Source: Psilocybe azurescens (lineage: Eukaryota; Basidiomycota; Agaricomycetes; Agaricales; Agrocybaceae). From it: 64,000 bases of DNA. Positions 50,513 to 61,865 of the stretch are shown here, piece by piece. The notes beneath the pieces are model-generated. The model was not told the origin of the DNA. It saw nothing but the letters and a program-made list of their open reading frames with translations, and searched no databases. Where the stretch lies: positions 248,001-312,000 of the forward strand of contig JAJIRX010000851.1 of the NCBI GenBank assembly GCA_023853785.1. Direction: 5' to 3'. Position 1 is the stretch's first letter. Every line of letters starts with the position of its first letter. Made by a program: the position numbers and the translations under genes.

Positions 50513-52225
50513 TCATCGAGCGGTGACTTTGCGTTTTTTGGCCGGTCGGCCTGCTTTTGAGTGTTTTTTGGACTGTTGACTTGCATGCGCTTCGATGGGT
50601 TGCGTACCGTACACCTCATCGTGGTTCTCCTGGACGAGCAGCGTTGAGAAAAAAGGATAGATAAATATATGCATAGTAAGGAGACATACCTCGGCGCCCA
50701 TCATCAGCTCGTCGTCTTCGTCTTCATCCTCATCGTTGTCGTCGCCTTCCTCTTGATAGTTTATGCGACTGCGCTGTCTGAACCGACTCCGTTGGTTACT
50801 TTGCTGATGGCGCCCAGCGGCGTCCGATAGTGGATCCGAGCCCAAGTCGATATCCTCATCCTCATCCTCATATTGCTCATCCTCGACGATTTTCCTTCGT
50901 GGTGTCCGCAGGTATCGTTGGTACTCCACAGACTCTTCCTTTTTCTTGACCGTCGTCGAAGATGATGCGTTCTGCAATGTAGACGCGGCTCCTAAAGCTT
51001 CGTGCCGGGGGTCCTCCTCTTCTGAGTAGCTCTCTTCGCGCTTGACGTGTATGACGGCTTGCACCCTGCGGATGACGGTGGACGAACGCACGGTCGCAGG
51101 TGCGTCTGGCTTTTGCTGCGCCGCTACCGTTGTTGGGCCTTGAGTGGAGGTGGAAGAGGTGGCGGCGTTGGCGTTGGTGTTGGTGTGGTTTTTCCTAGGA
51201 CGCTTCGCGCCGGTGGAGGACCCCTCTTCTTGATCGTTGTTGGCTTGCATGGAGGGTACGTCGCGTTCGCGCTCGTTCTGGGTTTTGGCGGCGCGTTTGT
51301 TGCGCCGTTGCGTGTTGGTACCACCGGTTTGTGTGCTGGGTGTTGTCACGGATGAGTCGAGAGTTGAAGGGCTCGGAGGAACAGGTGGCTGAGTAGGGGA
51401 CGTCGTGACTGAGGGCCGCTTTGACGACGACGAGGGCGCAGAGTTGACCCCGTCCGTGTATTTCATTGTTTTGGGACTGTGCAGCGCTGTCGAGCCTATT
51501 CGCTGGTTAGGATACTGTTCGGTTCGCGACAGCAGGACGGATAGGCATAGTGAGTGGACAATGTCGATGTTTCAAAACACTGGTGGATTGATTAGCATAC
51601 CTGCATCTCGACGACAAGCTCGTCTATCCGCGATGATTGGGCACATCGCTCTTGCTCGACGCGTAGGAAGTGCTCTTGCCAGTTCCGGGACTGGTCTTTC
51701 CATTGCGTTACCTCGCGCCGCAGCTGGGCGATGGTCTCTGCTTGATGGGCGATCTGGTGAAATTGGCAAGGTCAAACGATGCTCTACGATCGAGGACGAA
51801 GAAAAAGAGGAGGCGCACGGTTAATTCGGCTTGGGAGAGCTGAAATACCCCAGACGATCGCGAAGCATTGGCATCAAAAGCATAAATTGGACAAATTTAG
51901 GATAATTGAACGGAAGAAGGCACGCACAACAGCTTTCGTCGTAACGATTTCCTGCTTCCAGTTCTGTGCCTCCAGCTGAACTGCATGCAACTCTCTCGTG
52001 GCCTTGTCCCGATCCGTCTTGGCCTCGCGGACATCGACCACCATGCGTGCCACTTCTATGCGCGACTGCGCCTCTACTTCGGCGAACTGTCGTGCCATAA
52101 GGAACACATAACTCAGTACAGTTGTGCTTTTTTGAGACGGGTGTGAGACTCACAGCTTGATACACTGCTTTTGAATGTGTAGATAATGATTCGGCTACCA
52201 TAGCTGATGGGTTTACGGACGCCAT
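50513..52225 (-). CDS. Uncharacterised coiled-coil protein with acidic and basic tail regions, probably nuclear
   Basis: Five exons join in frame: a short start exon (MASVNPSAMVAESLSTHSKA), two coiled-coil exons (EVEAQSRIEVARMVVDVREA, then HQAETIAQLRREVTQWKDQS), a long Ser/Thr/Pro- and Asn-rich exon, and a last exon ending KAGRPAKKRKVTAR. For exon 4 the acceptor GAACAG at about 51511 keeps the frame (YPNQRIGS). Acidic stretches (EDEQYEDEDEDID and DNDEDEDEDDE) are followed by the basic terminus, which holds an AT-hook-like GRPAKKRK and a nuclear localisation signal. I do not recognise a named family. A role on chromatin or at a nuclear structure is an inference from composition. Divergent from the 52454 gene. 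Confidence 0.75.
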
Positions 52226-52453
52226 ATTGACTATTGACTCTCAGTGATTCACGCCCGAGTGAATTAAAGAGACAAACGCGTGACACATGATCACACTGGT
52301 TACTGGTCACATCCGAGTGACATGACGTACGGACCGCTTTGTTTAGGGGAGGTTATGGCGCTCAACTCGCAATCACCTCAACACCCCTTGCGACCGTCTT
52401 TGTGTTCGATATATACCCAACACCCGCTCATGCAGCGCATTTTTTTTTCACAG
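52226..52453. promoter_or_regulatory. Short divergent promoter
   Basis: Only about 228 bp separate the minus-strand ATG at 52225 from the first likely plus-strand ATG at 52454, so a shared bidirectional promoter is likely. It contains the repeated element gagtga (for example 52257-52262 and 52315-52320). No clear TATA box is visible. Confidence 0.35.
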
Positions 52454-53140
52454 ATGAGCCACCTTATATCTATACCAACGCATCGTGCTGTCCACGTTGC
52501 GGACAGCACTCAGATCGTTGCCGTCCTGCACCTCAACCGGCGCCTGTTTGCGACCCGGCCTCTGTAGTCCATCCGATTGGAGTTCTGACGTCCCAAGCTC
52601 GACCAATATTTCGTTGTTTAGCAATTCGCGAGATATCTCGGTGCATCGCAGTAAGTGTGCTCATATTCAAGCTAATGTGCATACCAATCACCTCATTTCA
52701 CAACCACCTGAAAGCTACTGTGAGTCCTGCATCTCTCCTTACTCATGACCCTATTCTCACTGGCTATGCACACAGTAGTGGCTTTTTTTTACCTGAGCAC
52801 ATTGTGAGGGATATCCCGGTGAAGATCCCCGGGTCTGTTGTAGTGCACGATTCGCGAGTCGCTGCCCTTCTAATACCTAAGGCGCCGGTATGTTCTTAAA
52901 TTAGCGTCAGGGAGTGTCTCAAACACCGCCAATGCTGAGTCGAACGCCGACTCGCCCATCGACCGACGACGACCATTTACCCGGATATCGACCTGCCGAA
53001 CGTTGCGAAGACATGACCCAAAGTATGAAAATTATCGTAAACGCTATTCCAACGCGAGTACAAACAACGAAGCCATAGGCGAACTCAGACGCCTTATGAA
53101 TATCATCAAAAAGTCGAACGCCGAATTGAATGCGAACTAA
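52454..53140 (+). CDS. Uncharacterised small gene, model unresolved
   Basis: Coding character is clear in parts but the frame changes. One segment reads SGFFLPEHIVRDIPVKIPGS and HDSRVAALLIPKAP (about 52776-52887). The 3' end reads KYENYRKRYSNASTNNEAIG and RRLMNIIKKSNAELNAN before a TAA at 53138. The 5' part (from the ATG at 52454, MSHLISIPTHRAVHVADS) needs a frame change near 52555. A GTAAGT donor at about 52651 leads either to a 5-nt microexon (52715-52719) or to a misread. Between 52888 and 52939 a GT...GAG intron of 52 nt would keep the last frame open; the alternative is a one-base shift at 53020-53022. I recognise no family. Confidence 0.4.
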
Positions 53141-54348
53141 ATAATTTGTAAATGGTCCCAAGAATATCCTACGCATGGCGAACCCCGACTCGCACGTTCT
53201 CTACAATCCCAACATTGAGCCGAAACGAATGTGTTGTCAACGAGGAACGATGAAGATGAAGTTTTGGAGGTGAACGGTTCTTTCTTGCTGTGCTGTGATT
53301 TATAATGTTGCATTATTTCTCGCTGCTCGTTCTGTATCTGTTATATCTGAGAAACATATCTTGCAAAATTCTGTATTGGCACTGCCATGATATAAATAGA
53401 AAATTAGTTTCCTTTCATGGTATACGTTTAGACATGAGAAAAGATCAGCTTAGAATTGTTGCACAGGAACAGCAGTACATTGATGCGAACCAAGTCTCTA
53501 GTATCTTTCTCTTGCCTTGTCTCTGATATTATACAGAGATATTTTGGTGGACGACCGAGAGTTTTGCGTGTTGGTCTATCTGGTAAATTAGGGTATCTTG
53601 TCACTACGGCCAACATCATCAGAAGTACACGATAAACTGATAGCCTCAATGTCAAGAAACTGCCATGCTAATCTGTGATATTCCCATCCCATTATCAAAT
53701 GGCAAACCGACAATTTTTCTCCTAAAGTTAGCCTACGCGATACACTGCGGAACTGGTAAGCTGTACTCACCTTTGTTATGTCAATAGCCTATCTTAGGCT
53801 GAATTTCTGACAAAGTTCTATTAATAGACCCTGCAGTGATAAATTAATGAAGAAGAAAAGACTTAGGCCCCATTCAAGACAGTATACCGCGGGGTGCTGT
53901 GACCGGTGCCGTGTATCTACGCATTTTCCACCCGTTGATTCCAGAATCTTTTTGGGATGTGTAAACACGCTCAACTCCTACTCGCGCGCTTCCTTTCTTT
54001 CCTCATTCTGCCACTCGGCCCATAGCCCATCTACAATCTGTGTATGATGAGGAGAAAAGCATGTGTAGGGCTTGGAGGAAGGATATACAGAGAGCAGAGG
54101 AGTACCCGGAAGTTAAGAGGTGAGGATTGTAAGTGATGACTTTGGCTGACCCAAAGGGGTTGGTTTGGAGAGGACGAGGAACCTCCATACACATCTTAAT
54201 ATGTGGTCGCCCATGTTCATTGAAGAGATCTAAGTCAATCTTGAGCTAAAATAGCTCTATCGTACGTGATGCATAGATGCGCCGAGATGGATGGATAATT
54301 GGATACCCCGCATAAAGCGAATGACCCACAATTCAGGAAACTCGCCAA

Positions 54349-54368
54349 CCCGCTGAAGCTTCAGCGGG
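54349..54368. repeat. 20-bp perfect palindrome
   Basis: cccgctgaagcttcagcggg reads the same on both strands, centred on agct. It lies about 1.2 kb upstream of the PDR transporter start. A dimeric regulator site, a cruciform or an element end are all possible. Confidence 0.7.
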
Positions 54369-54581
54369 GCGCCTAATCCTTTACAGGTTTGACATTACAA
54401 ACCCGGAAAGGTCTTATAAGTTAGATCTCAACGAATCAAGTGGAAAGAGCCGCTTTTATATTTGTTGTACCAAATTCTCTAATTCTCGTTATCAAGGTCC
54501 ACATGCGTTCCAGCCTCCATGACGGCCACATGCGTGCTAGAGGCGCAGTAGCCACAGTACCCATTAGCCCGTAAGCAGTGC

Positions 54582-54612
54582 TCGAACAACATTGAGACCT
54601 CATGTTGTTCGA
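54582..54612. repeat. 10-bp inverted repeat with 11-nt spacer
   Basis: tcgaacaaca at 54582-54591 is matched exactly by tgttgttcga at 54603-54612. The two arms could form a stem-loop. No gene is assigned here. Confidence 0.8.
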
Positions 54613-55603
54613 TGTCTGAGACACCAAGGACAATAGACCTCTACTGTTGCGAAAGACGTGAAGCCAAAAATTCCCCAGGGCCAGCAGACGCACGCACGAT
54701 AACCAGAAAACATGGAAGCAGAATGAGAACACGATTGCACAGAACCCGAAGGGTAACCAAAAACGATTGCACGATATAAAAATGAACGCCCCAAGCAATG
54801 TAGCCACCGAGCCGTAACGAGCTAAAGGATTGAATATAGAACGATTGCCAGAAACAAGCAGACTGCGAACTGTAGCCGAAGCTTGGCCAGAGCGATTGCA
54901 TGACACAAATGAGTCACGGAAACGTAGCCCGGCAGAACGAATCCGGGACGAGACAATGGCCACTAATGATCAATGAGGTGTAACCATGTTGAGATTACCA
55001 AGAAACGATAATACTGTGACGAAGGTGAGCAATGCGGCAGTGCGGCGGAAGTATTACGCAATCCTTTTTACACCAGCGTTTGTTTGCCCTTGGCACTTGA
55101 AATGATGCTGACATCAACATGCTACCATCGTGTTATCAGTTAATCAACAGTGAGTTTCTAGAATCTCTATTGACTGCTACTGAAAAAATTATGCATATTA
55201 AACTGTTTGCAGGCAAAGCGTCTTTCGAGCGACGTTTCGGTGGTTTCAGGATGTATACATGCTGCAGCAGCATTTGGATTTGAGTGATCTAGGAATAACT
55301 ATGTTCTATACATAGCTATTCCGAGAGAATCCAGGTCGTCCACATCCTGGAGGAGCGTTGAAGCGGGATCGGCTCAGACCGCCAAGCTGGTACGCGATCA
55401 ATAACCCATATGTCAGAGGAAATTACACTATTTTATTCACCCTCATTGCCTGACAGAGCCTGAATCGGGCGCCGTAGCCATGGCTTTGCCGAATCCGTTC
55501 GTCAAATTTCATTTTCTTCCGTTTATGAGAATGAAGCCACAGATACAAAAGCAAAGGGCTCCTCGTCCTTGAGTTCCAACTTGTTCCTGTCCCTTTTCTC
55601 ATA

Positions 55604-58600
55604 ATGTCCGACTCCCCTACCCTTCCTCCACCTCTCACCGATATTAGAGAGGAGACCCAGAGTGGATCTGTCTCGCGCAGCACCTCACAACCTACGCTGT
55701 ATGGTTTGGACTCTGTATCTGCACCCACAACCACCGCATTTCCTGCTGCAGATGCAGCCCATACCCATCATCATGATCACCAGGCTCACCCACCAGTCAC
55801 AGGCAAACCAAAGACACGGCCGCGGGGTAACTCGTCTGTATCTCATGTCGACCTCGAGTTCTTTGACCCTTCAGGGGTGCAGGCGCTCCGTCGTACCATG
55901 ACGCAAGAAAATGTAGATCACTCGCGTTCCTCGTCTGATAGCTCCGAGGCGACGCTTAATATCAAAGACGATCAACCTTTTGACTTTGAAAAGACTCTAA
56001 GACATGTTATCAGAAAGTGCGCTTTTTGTTATCGTCTTTTCAGAACTTTCTCTCTTATCAATTCGATGGCAGGCGCGGAGAAGCTGATATCAAATCACGT
56101 ACTCTCGGAGTTGTGTTTCGTGATCTCAAAGTCGTTGGACAGGCAGCTTCGGATTCATTCCAGCCAACACTAGGCTCTCTCTTCAATCCGCTTATCATTC
56201 TCGAACAAATCCAGAAGGCGCGCCATCCTACTGTGCGCAATATTCTTTCAGGCTTCGAAGGTGTAGTGAAACCGGGAGAGATGCTTCGTAAGAATTTTAT
56301 TCCCTATATCTGTACTTTTCTCTGATTATTTTTTAAATGATATAGTCGTTTTGGGAAGCCCTGGATCTGGATGCAGTACTCTCCTTAAGACTCTGACAAA
56401 CCAGACCGATGAGTACCACTCTGTAGAAGGCGATCGCCACTACGACTCCATCACCCCAGCGGAACTTGGCAAACACTTCCGAGGCGACGTCCAGTATTGT
56501 CCAGAGGACGATGTTCACTTCCCCACTTTATCTGTCCAGCAAACCATCGAGTTCGCAGCGAAGAGTCGTACCCCTCGAGACCGTATCGGCGAGACTCGCA
56601 AGGAGTTTGCGGACTTTTGACGAATATGTTGTCTACGATCTTCGGTCTCAGACATGCGATGACCACGCCTGTGGGTGACAATGCTATTCGAGGCGTCAGT
56701 GGAGGAGAGAAGAAGCGTGTTTCGATTGCCGAGGCATTGGCGTCCAGAGGCTGCGTAGGCGCATGGGATAAGTGAGTCCGGTTTATCCGTATCGTGATCA
56801 TTAACCTCCATTTCCATTTCTTTCCTCGATCTTTCATGTGATTAAACGCTAATGTGATTTTTTTTTACAATTAGCTCGACGAGAGGTCTTGATGCAAGTA
56901 CTGCGTTGGAGTTCGTCCGTGCTCTGCGGATCGCGACTGATACGTTCGATACAACCACGATCGTCTCCATCTACCAGGCAGGAGAGTCGCTGTTTGAGTA
57001 CTTTGACAAGGTGTGCGTCATTTATGAGGGACGCATGGTGTACTACGGCCCCGCAAACGAGGCCAAGCAGTATTTCTTGGACATGGGGTACGTTTTTCAT
57101 TTCAAATCCTCTCAATCGTATTGTGATTCTCATTTTAATCAATTCAGCTACGAACCCGCTAATCGTCAAACCACCGCTGACTTCATCGTCGCAGTGACGG
57201 ATCCCAAAGCGCGCAATCCTCGCGCAGGGTTCACCAACCAGCCCCGCACCGCCGCTGAATTCGCCGAATACTTCCTCAAATCGTCGCATGGTCAAGCTAA
57301 CAAAATCGAGATTCGCGAGTATCTCGATAATCATGTGGGCAAGGCAGAGAAGAAGGATGCGTATATGCAGAGTGCGTATGCTGAGTTTGCGAAGAGAAGT
57401 CATAAATCGAGGTCGGTGATACTTTTTTTTATTGGTGATGTGAGAGTGGACGCTGATGCTTTCTTTGTTTTTCAGCCCGTATCTTCTGAGCATCCCACAG
57501 CAAGTCGCGATCGTAATGCGCCGCCGTGTCCAGATCATCAAGGGCAACCCGCTCGCCACCGGGCTCAACCTCTTCTCCTTCGTCTTCCAAGGTGTCATCA
57601 TCGGCAGCGTGTACCTCAATTCTGCCGAAGCGACCAGCGCCTATTTCTCCCGCGGAGGTGTCCTCTTCTTCGCGCTGTTGTTCTCGGCGCTAGCGACTAT
57701 GGCCGAGATCCCGTCTTTGTATTCCCAACGACCTATTGTGCTTAGACATCAGAAAGCTGCGCTGTACCACCCCTTTGTGGAGGCGCTTGCGCTTACGCTG
57801 GTTGATGTCCCGATCTCATTGGTCACTTCGCTCGTTTTTTCTCTCATTCTTTATTTCATGGTTGGATTGCAACGCACTGCTGTAAGCGCATATATTCACC
57901 TCGTTCAAGTTGTTTTTTCTCACCTTTTTCTTTCTTCTCGCATGTAGAGCCAATTCTTCATATTCCTCCTGTTCCTGTTCACGATGACCATCGCTATGAA
58001 GGGATGGTTCCGCGGTATCGCTGCGGCGTTCCCGTCTGAAGCGGCTGCTCAGAGTTTTGCTGGTATTTCGGTGTTAGCATTGTCCATCTATACGGGTTAC
58101 ACAATTCCGAAACCCACGATGATTGGCGCTTTACGGTGGATCACTTATATCAACGTGAGTCTCCTCTTTGGCCATGATGACTTGATCTGAAGCTGACCGA
58201 TGTGATCATCTTGATCCTCTAGCCGCTCAAATATGGTTTCGAGGCTATCATGACTAACGAGTTCTCCACTCTCGATGGAGTCTGCTCTGTTCTTGTTCCT
58301 AGCGGTCCAGGCTACGAAAATATTACCCTCGATAATCAAGTCTGCGCCACCGTCGGTGCTATCCCTGGAGAGTCCACCGTCAATGGCAGTCGCTTTGTTG
58401 CTCTGTCTTACGGCTTCAAACATTCTAACATGTGGATGGTGCGTTTTGTTGTTCTTCCTTCTTTTTGGCCTGGGATTCTTTTCGACGCTCTTTGACATCC
58501 TTGTAGAATTTCGGTATCATCATCGCCTTCCTGGTCGCCTTCATCGGCGCGTATTTGTTCTTCACAGAGTTCAACACGTCTTCGGCTGCGGAACGCGCGA

Positions 58601-61436
58601 CTGTTCTGTTCCGCCGTGGCGCTGTCGTCAAAACCAAATCGGAGAACGTCGACGACGAGGAGAAAATCGACTCTGTTAACGAGAAAGTCCCCACCACCCC
58701 TATGTCTCCTACGTCCCCTACGTCCCCTACGTCCCCTACGTCCCCTACGTCCCCGGAACGCTCGGGCGCAGTCGGTGTCATCCGCCAAACCGATGTATTC
58801 ACCTGGCGCAATATCAACTACGTCGTCCCTATCCCCGGCAAAGAAGACAGACTCCTCTTATCGAATGTCTCGGGATACGTCGCGCCTGGTAAACTGACCG
58901 CGCTCATGGGTGAATCTGGAGCCGGGAAGACTACGCTGCTCAACGTCCTCGCTATGCGCACGGATACGGGTGTTGTCACTGGCGATCGATTTGTGAATGG
59001 ACAGGGTTTGCCTGCTGATTTCCAGTCTCAATCGTACGTGTCCTTTTTTTCTCTCTTTTTTTTTTCGCGGGATTTGCTTTGTGCTGACATTTGGTTGCGA
59101 CGATACTATAGTGCTTACTGCCAGCAAATGGATACGCATGCCCCTCTTCAGACTGTCCGCGAGGCCCTCTTGTTCTCGGCCAAACTCCGTCAGCCAGCAT
59201 CTGTCCCACTCGCTGAGAAGGAAGCCTAGTAAGCATCATGTCTTTCCCTTTGATTTTTATGGGACTTCATCGCTCTCTGTACTATTAGCGTCGAAAAATG
59301 TCTTGCTATGTGTGGTCTCGAGGAATATGCCGAAGCTTCTGTTGGATCGCTGAGCATTGAACATCGCAAGCGTACTACTATCGGTGTCGAACTCGCTGCT
59401 AAGGTTTGTCGATCCTCTCTTTCACATCCAACGTTATCTAACCCTTTCTCCAGCCTAAATTGCTCTTGTTCTTGGACGAACCCACTTCTGGTCTTGACTC
59501 TCAAAGTGCATGGGCTATTATGGAGTTCTTGCGCAACCTTGCAGACAACGGACAGGCTATTCTTTGCACGTACGTCTTTGCCCCTCTTTTTTAATTGTTA
59601 ATCACGCCATGCTGATCGATATCCTCCTTTAGAATTCATCAGGTATGTTTGATTAGTTAACAGACCAACGGGTTCAAATTCTGATCTATCGTGTTTCGTT
59701 AGCCTTCTGCAGAACTTTTCCAGGTATGTCTTATTTTTGTTTTCCAATCTTGAATGGATGGGTATCTGACCACACGTGCGCAGGTCTTTGACAGGATGCT
59801 CCTTCTCAAGAAAGGCGGAAAGACAGTTTATTTCGGTGATATTGGACACAACGCTTCCACCCTGATTGAATACTTCGAGAAGAACGGAGCGCGTACATGC
59901 CTTCCTCACGAAAATCCTGCTGAATACATGCTTGACGTCATCGGTGCTGGTGCAACCGCCACTAGCGAGCTCGACTGGTATGAAATCTGGAAGAAATCTC
60001 CGCAAGCTGTCGGTTTACAAGACGAAATTGAGGCTATCCATGTCGAAGGCAGAAGCCGACCTGCGGTGGCGACTGAAATCCACAATGAATTCGCTACGCC
60101 TTGGTTGTACCAGGTTCAGGAATTGTTCAAGCGCAATGCGAGCTCCTTCTGGAGGGATCCTGATTACCTTATTGCGAAACTCATTTTGAACGCTATCGGA
60201 GGATTGTTCATTGGTTTCACTTTCTGGCAATCAAAGGATAGTCAGCAGGGTACTCAAAACAAGCTTTTCGTACGTCCATTCTTTTAGTCTTATTCGACCG
60301 ATCGTGTTCTAATAAATTTGCCTCCATAGTCTATTTTCATGGCTACCATCTTGAGGTAAGATTTCTTGGTTTTTTTGATCTTCATAAACCTTTTTCTTAT
60401 GTCCCTATGTATAGTGTCCCCTTGGCGAATCAACTCCAGGTTCCTTTCATCAATACCCGCAAGATCTACGAAATCCGGGAACGTCCCAGCCGAATGTACA
60501 GCTGGACTGCTCTGATTACATCTCAAATCATGATCGAGGTTCCCTGGAATATCGTTGGGTCCATCATCCTGTTTTTCACTTGGTACTGGACTGTCGGATT
60601 CGAGACCACAAGAGCGGGTTATACGTTCTTGATGTTGGCCGTTGCTTTCCCCCTTTACTATACTACATTCGGACAGGTAGGTTTTCTTCTTGCACTGCTC
60701 TGCGTGATCGTTTTATTGATCACCTTTTATTCAGGCCGTTGGTGCTATGGCCCCTAGTGCAGAAATTGCGGCTCTTCTATTTTCGTTCCTGTTCTCGTTT
60801 GTCATCACTTTGTAAGCCGTTTTCTCTCATCTGCGTCTGTAGCCTATCACTCATCATCGATGACTCCTCTAGCAACGGTGTCGTGCAACCCTTCAGTCAA
60901 CTCGGATGGTGGCAATGGATGTATCGTCTATCCCCTTATACCTACCTCATTGAGGGTCTGCTGGGTCAAGGTTCGTCTATGCTTTTATGTATTGAATCAT
61001 TCTTTATCTTATTTATTCCTCTCTCTTTTACAGCCCTTGGTCGCCAAGAGATCAACTGTTCCCCTGTTGAGTTCGTCAAGGTCAACCCACCCAGCGGACA
61101 AACTTGCGAAGCATTCATGACCCCTATATCTCTGCTGCGGGCGGTTATCTGGCCAATCCTGAAGCGACTTCCGCTTGCGAATTCTGCAGCATGCGAACGA
61201 CGGATGAGTTCCTTGGCGCGGCATTCAACATCTTTTACGAGAACCACTGGCGCGATTTCGGAATTTTCATTGCTTTCAGCTTGTTCAACGTTCGTCTATT
61301 GTTTGGATTCTTTCCCCCCTTTGTGCTGACGTTAATTTGTCTCTTTCACAGATTTTCCTCATCTACGTACTGACATACCTTTTCCGTATCCATAAAGGTT
61401 CTCTCTTGCCCTCTTTTGGGCGTAAGAAGAACTAGA
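55604..61436 (+). CDS. PDR-type full-size ABC transporter (ABCG family multidrug exporter)
   Basis: The product is a plasma-membrane pump of (NBD-TMD)x2 layout, about 1,500 residues over some 20 exons. NBD1 has the fungal-type degenerate Walker A ([14 protein letters not shown]), a signature [20 protein letters not shown] and the altered Walker B region [14 protein letters not shown]2 has a canonical Walker A ([13 protein letters not shown]), the PDR-type altered signature [14 protein letters not shown], Walker B with [13 protein letters not shown] and the H-loop IHQPSAELFQ. Membrane parts include [19 protein letters not shown] and, near the end, [20 protein letters not shown]; the Cys-bearing last loop and a Lys-rich end follow. 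IHQ and PSAELFQ come from exons of 10 and 21 nt. Single-base losses at 56615-56618 and near 61119 break the raw frame. Substrates cannot be told from sequence. Confidence 0.93.
58711..58755 (+). repeat. In-frame 9-bp tandem repeat (Thr-Ser-Pro) in the PDR linker
   Basis: Five near-perfect copies of acgtcccct encode consecutive Thr-Ser-Pro triplets, just before NBD2 in the transporter. This is a linker, where length change is tolerated. Copies are identical at DNA level, which suggests recent expansion. Confidence 0.95.
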
Positions 61437-61865
61437 TTCTTAGAAGCATTTGGACTATACATTCATTCATGCATCCTCCCATTTTCCCTTCATCTAATTT
61501 AGAGTAACACGGATACACTGCATAATATCTCATCATTACCATTGGTCCCTTAATTACGCGAGCTAATGGCATCTTCACGTCTGTCTTAAACGTACTAGAA
61601 ATATTGGACAAAGTAAAGTAACGATTATAAAGAAAATGTAATGGTACAAAAGAATTTAATTGTAAACGTATGTAGCAGTTTACCTTATGGTCAGCTGGAT
61701 GCTCCCTACTGGGCTGACTCACACACCAACATTTTGTCACAGCCTGATTTCCTTTCCATGGCATTATCATGCATTCTGTGTGAAGGTAATGGTTGAGTAC
61801 TTGCCGAAGGCAGAATCATAGCCTTTCTGGCTGCCATTGGGTCAGTAGCGCTAGATTCAGTTATT
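61437..61865. other. Convergent intergenic region
   Basis: This holds the 3' flanks of the PDR transporter and the Crinkler/kinase-like gene. A short minus-strand frame at 61432-61770 looks random. Confidence 0.4.

Larger units (their letters stand above)
53141..55603. other. Intergenic region upstream of the PDR transporter
   Basis: About 2.5 kb without a recognisable gene. A 175-codon minus-strand frame (54436-54963) is hydrophobic but overlaps a second open frame and sits in sequence with recurring GCAATCG words, so I do not call it a gene. It contains a 20-bp perfect palindrome and a 10-bp inverted repeat, listed separately. The transporter promoter should lie in the right part. Confidence 0.45.

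Noticed and set aside
51047..51355. Gly/Val-rich plus-strand frame of 102 codons
   Set aside because: It is the antisense shadow of the long Ser/Thr/Asn-rich exon of the 50513-52225 gene.
52888..52904. A 17-nt intron (gtatgt...ttag)
   Set aside because: It is too short for normal splicing; a 52-nt intron or a one-base error explains the frame change better.
54436..54963. 175-codon hydrophobic frame on the minus strand
   Set aside because: A second open frame overlaps it and the sequence has recurring words; no start context or splicing supports it.
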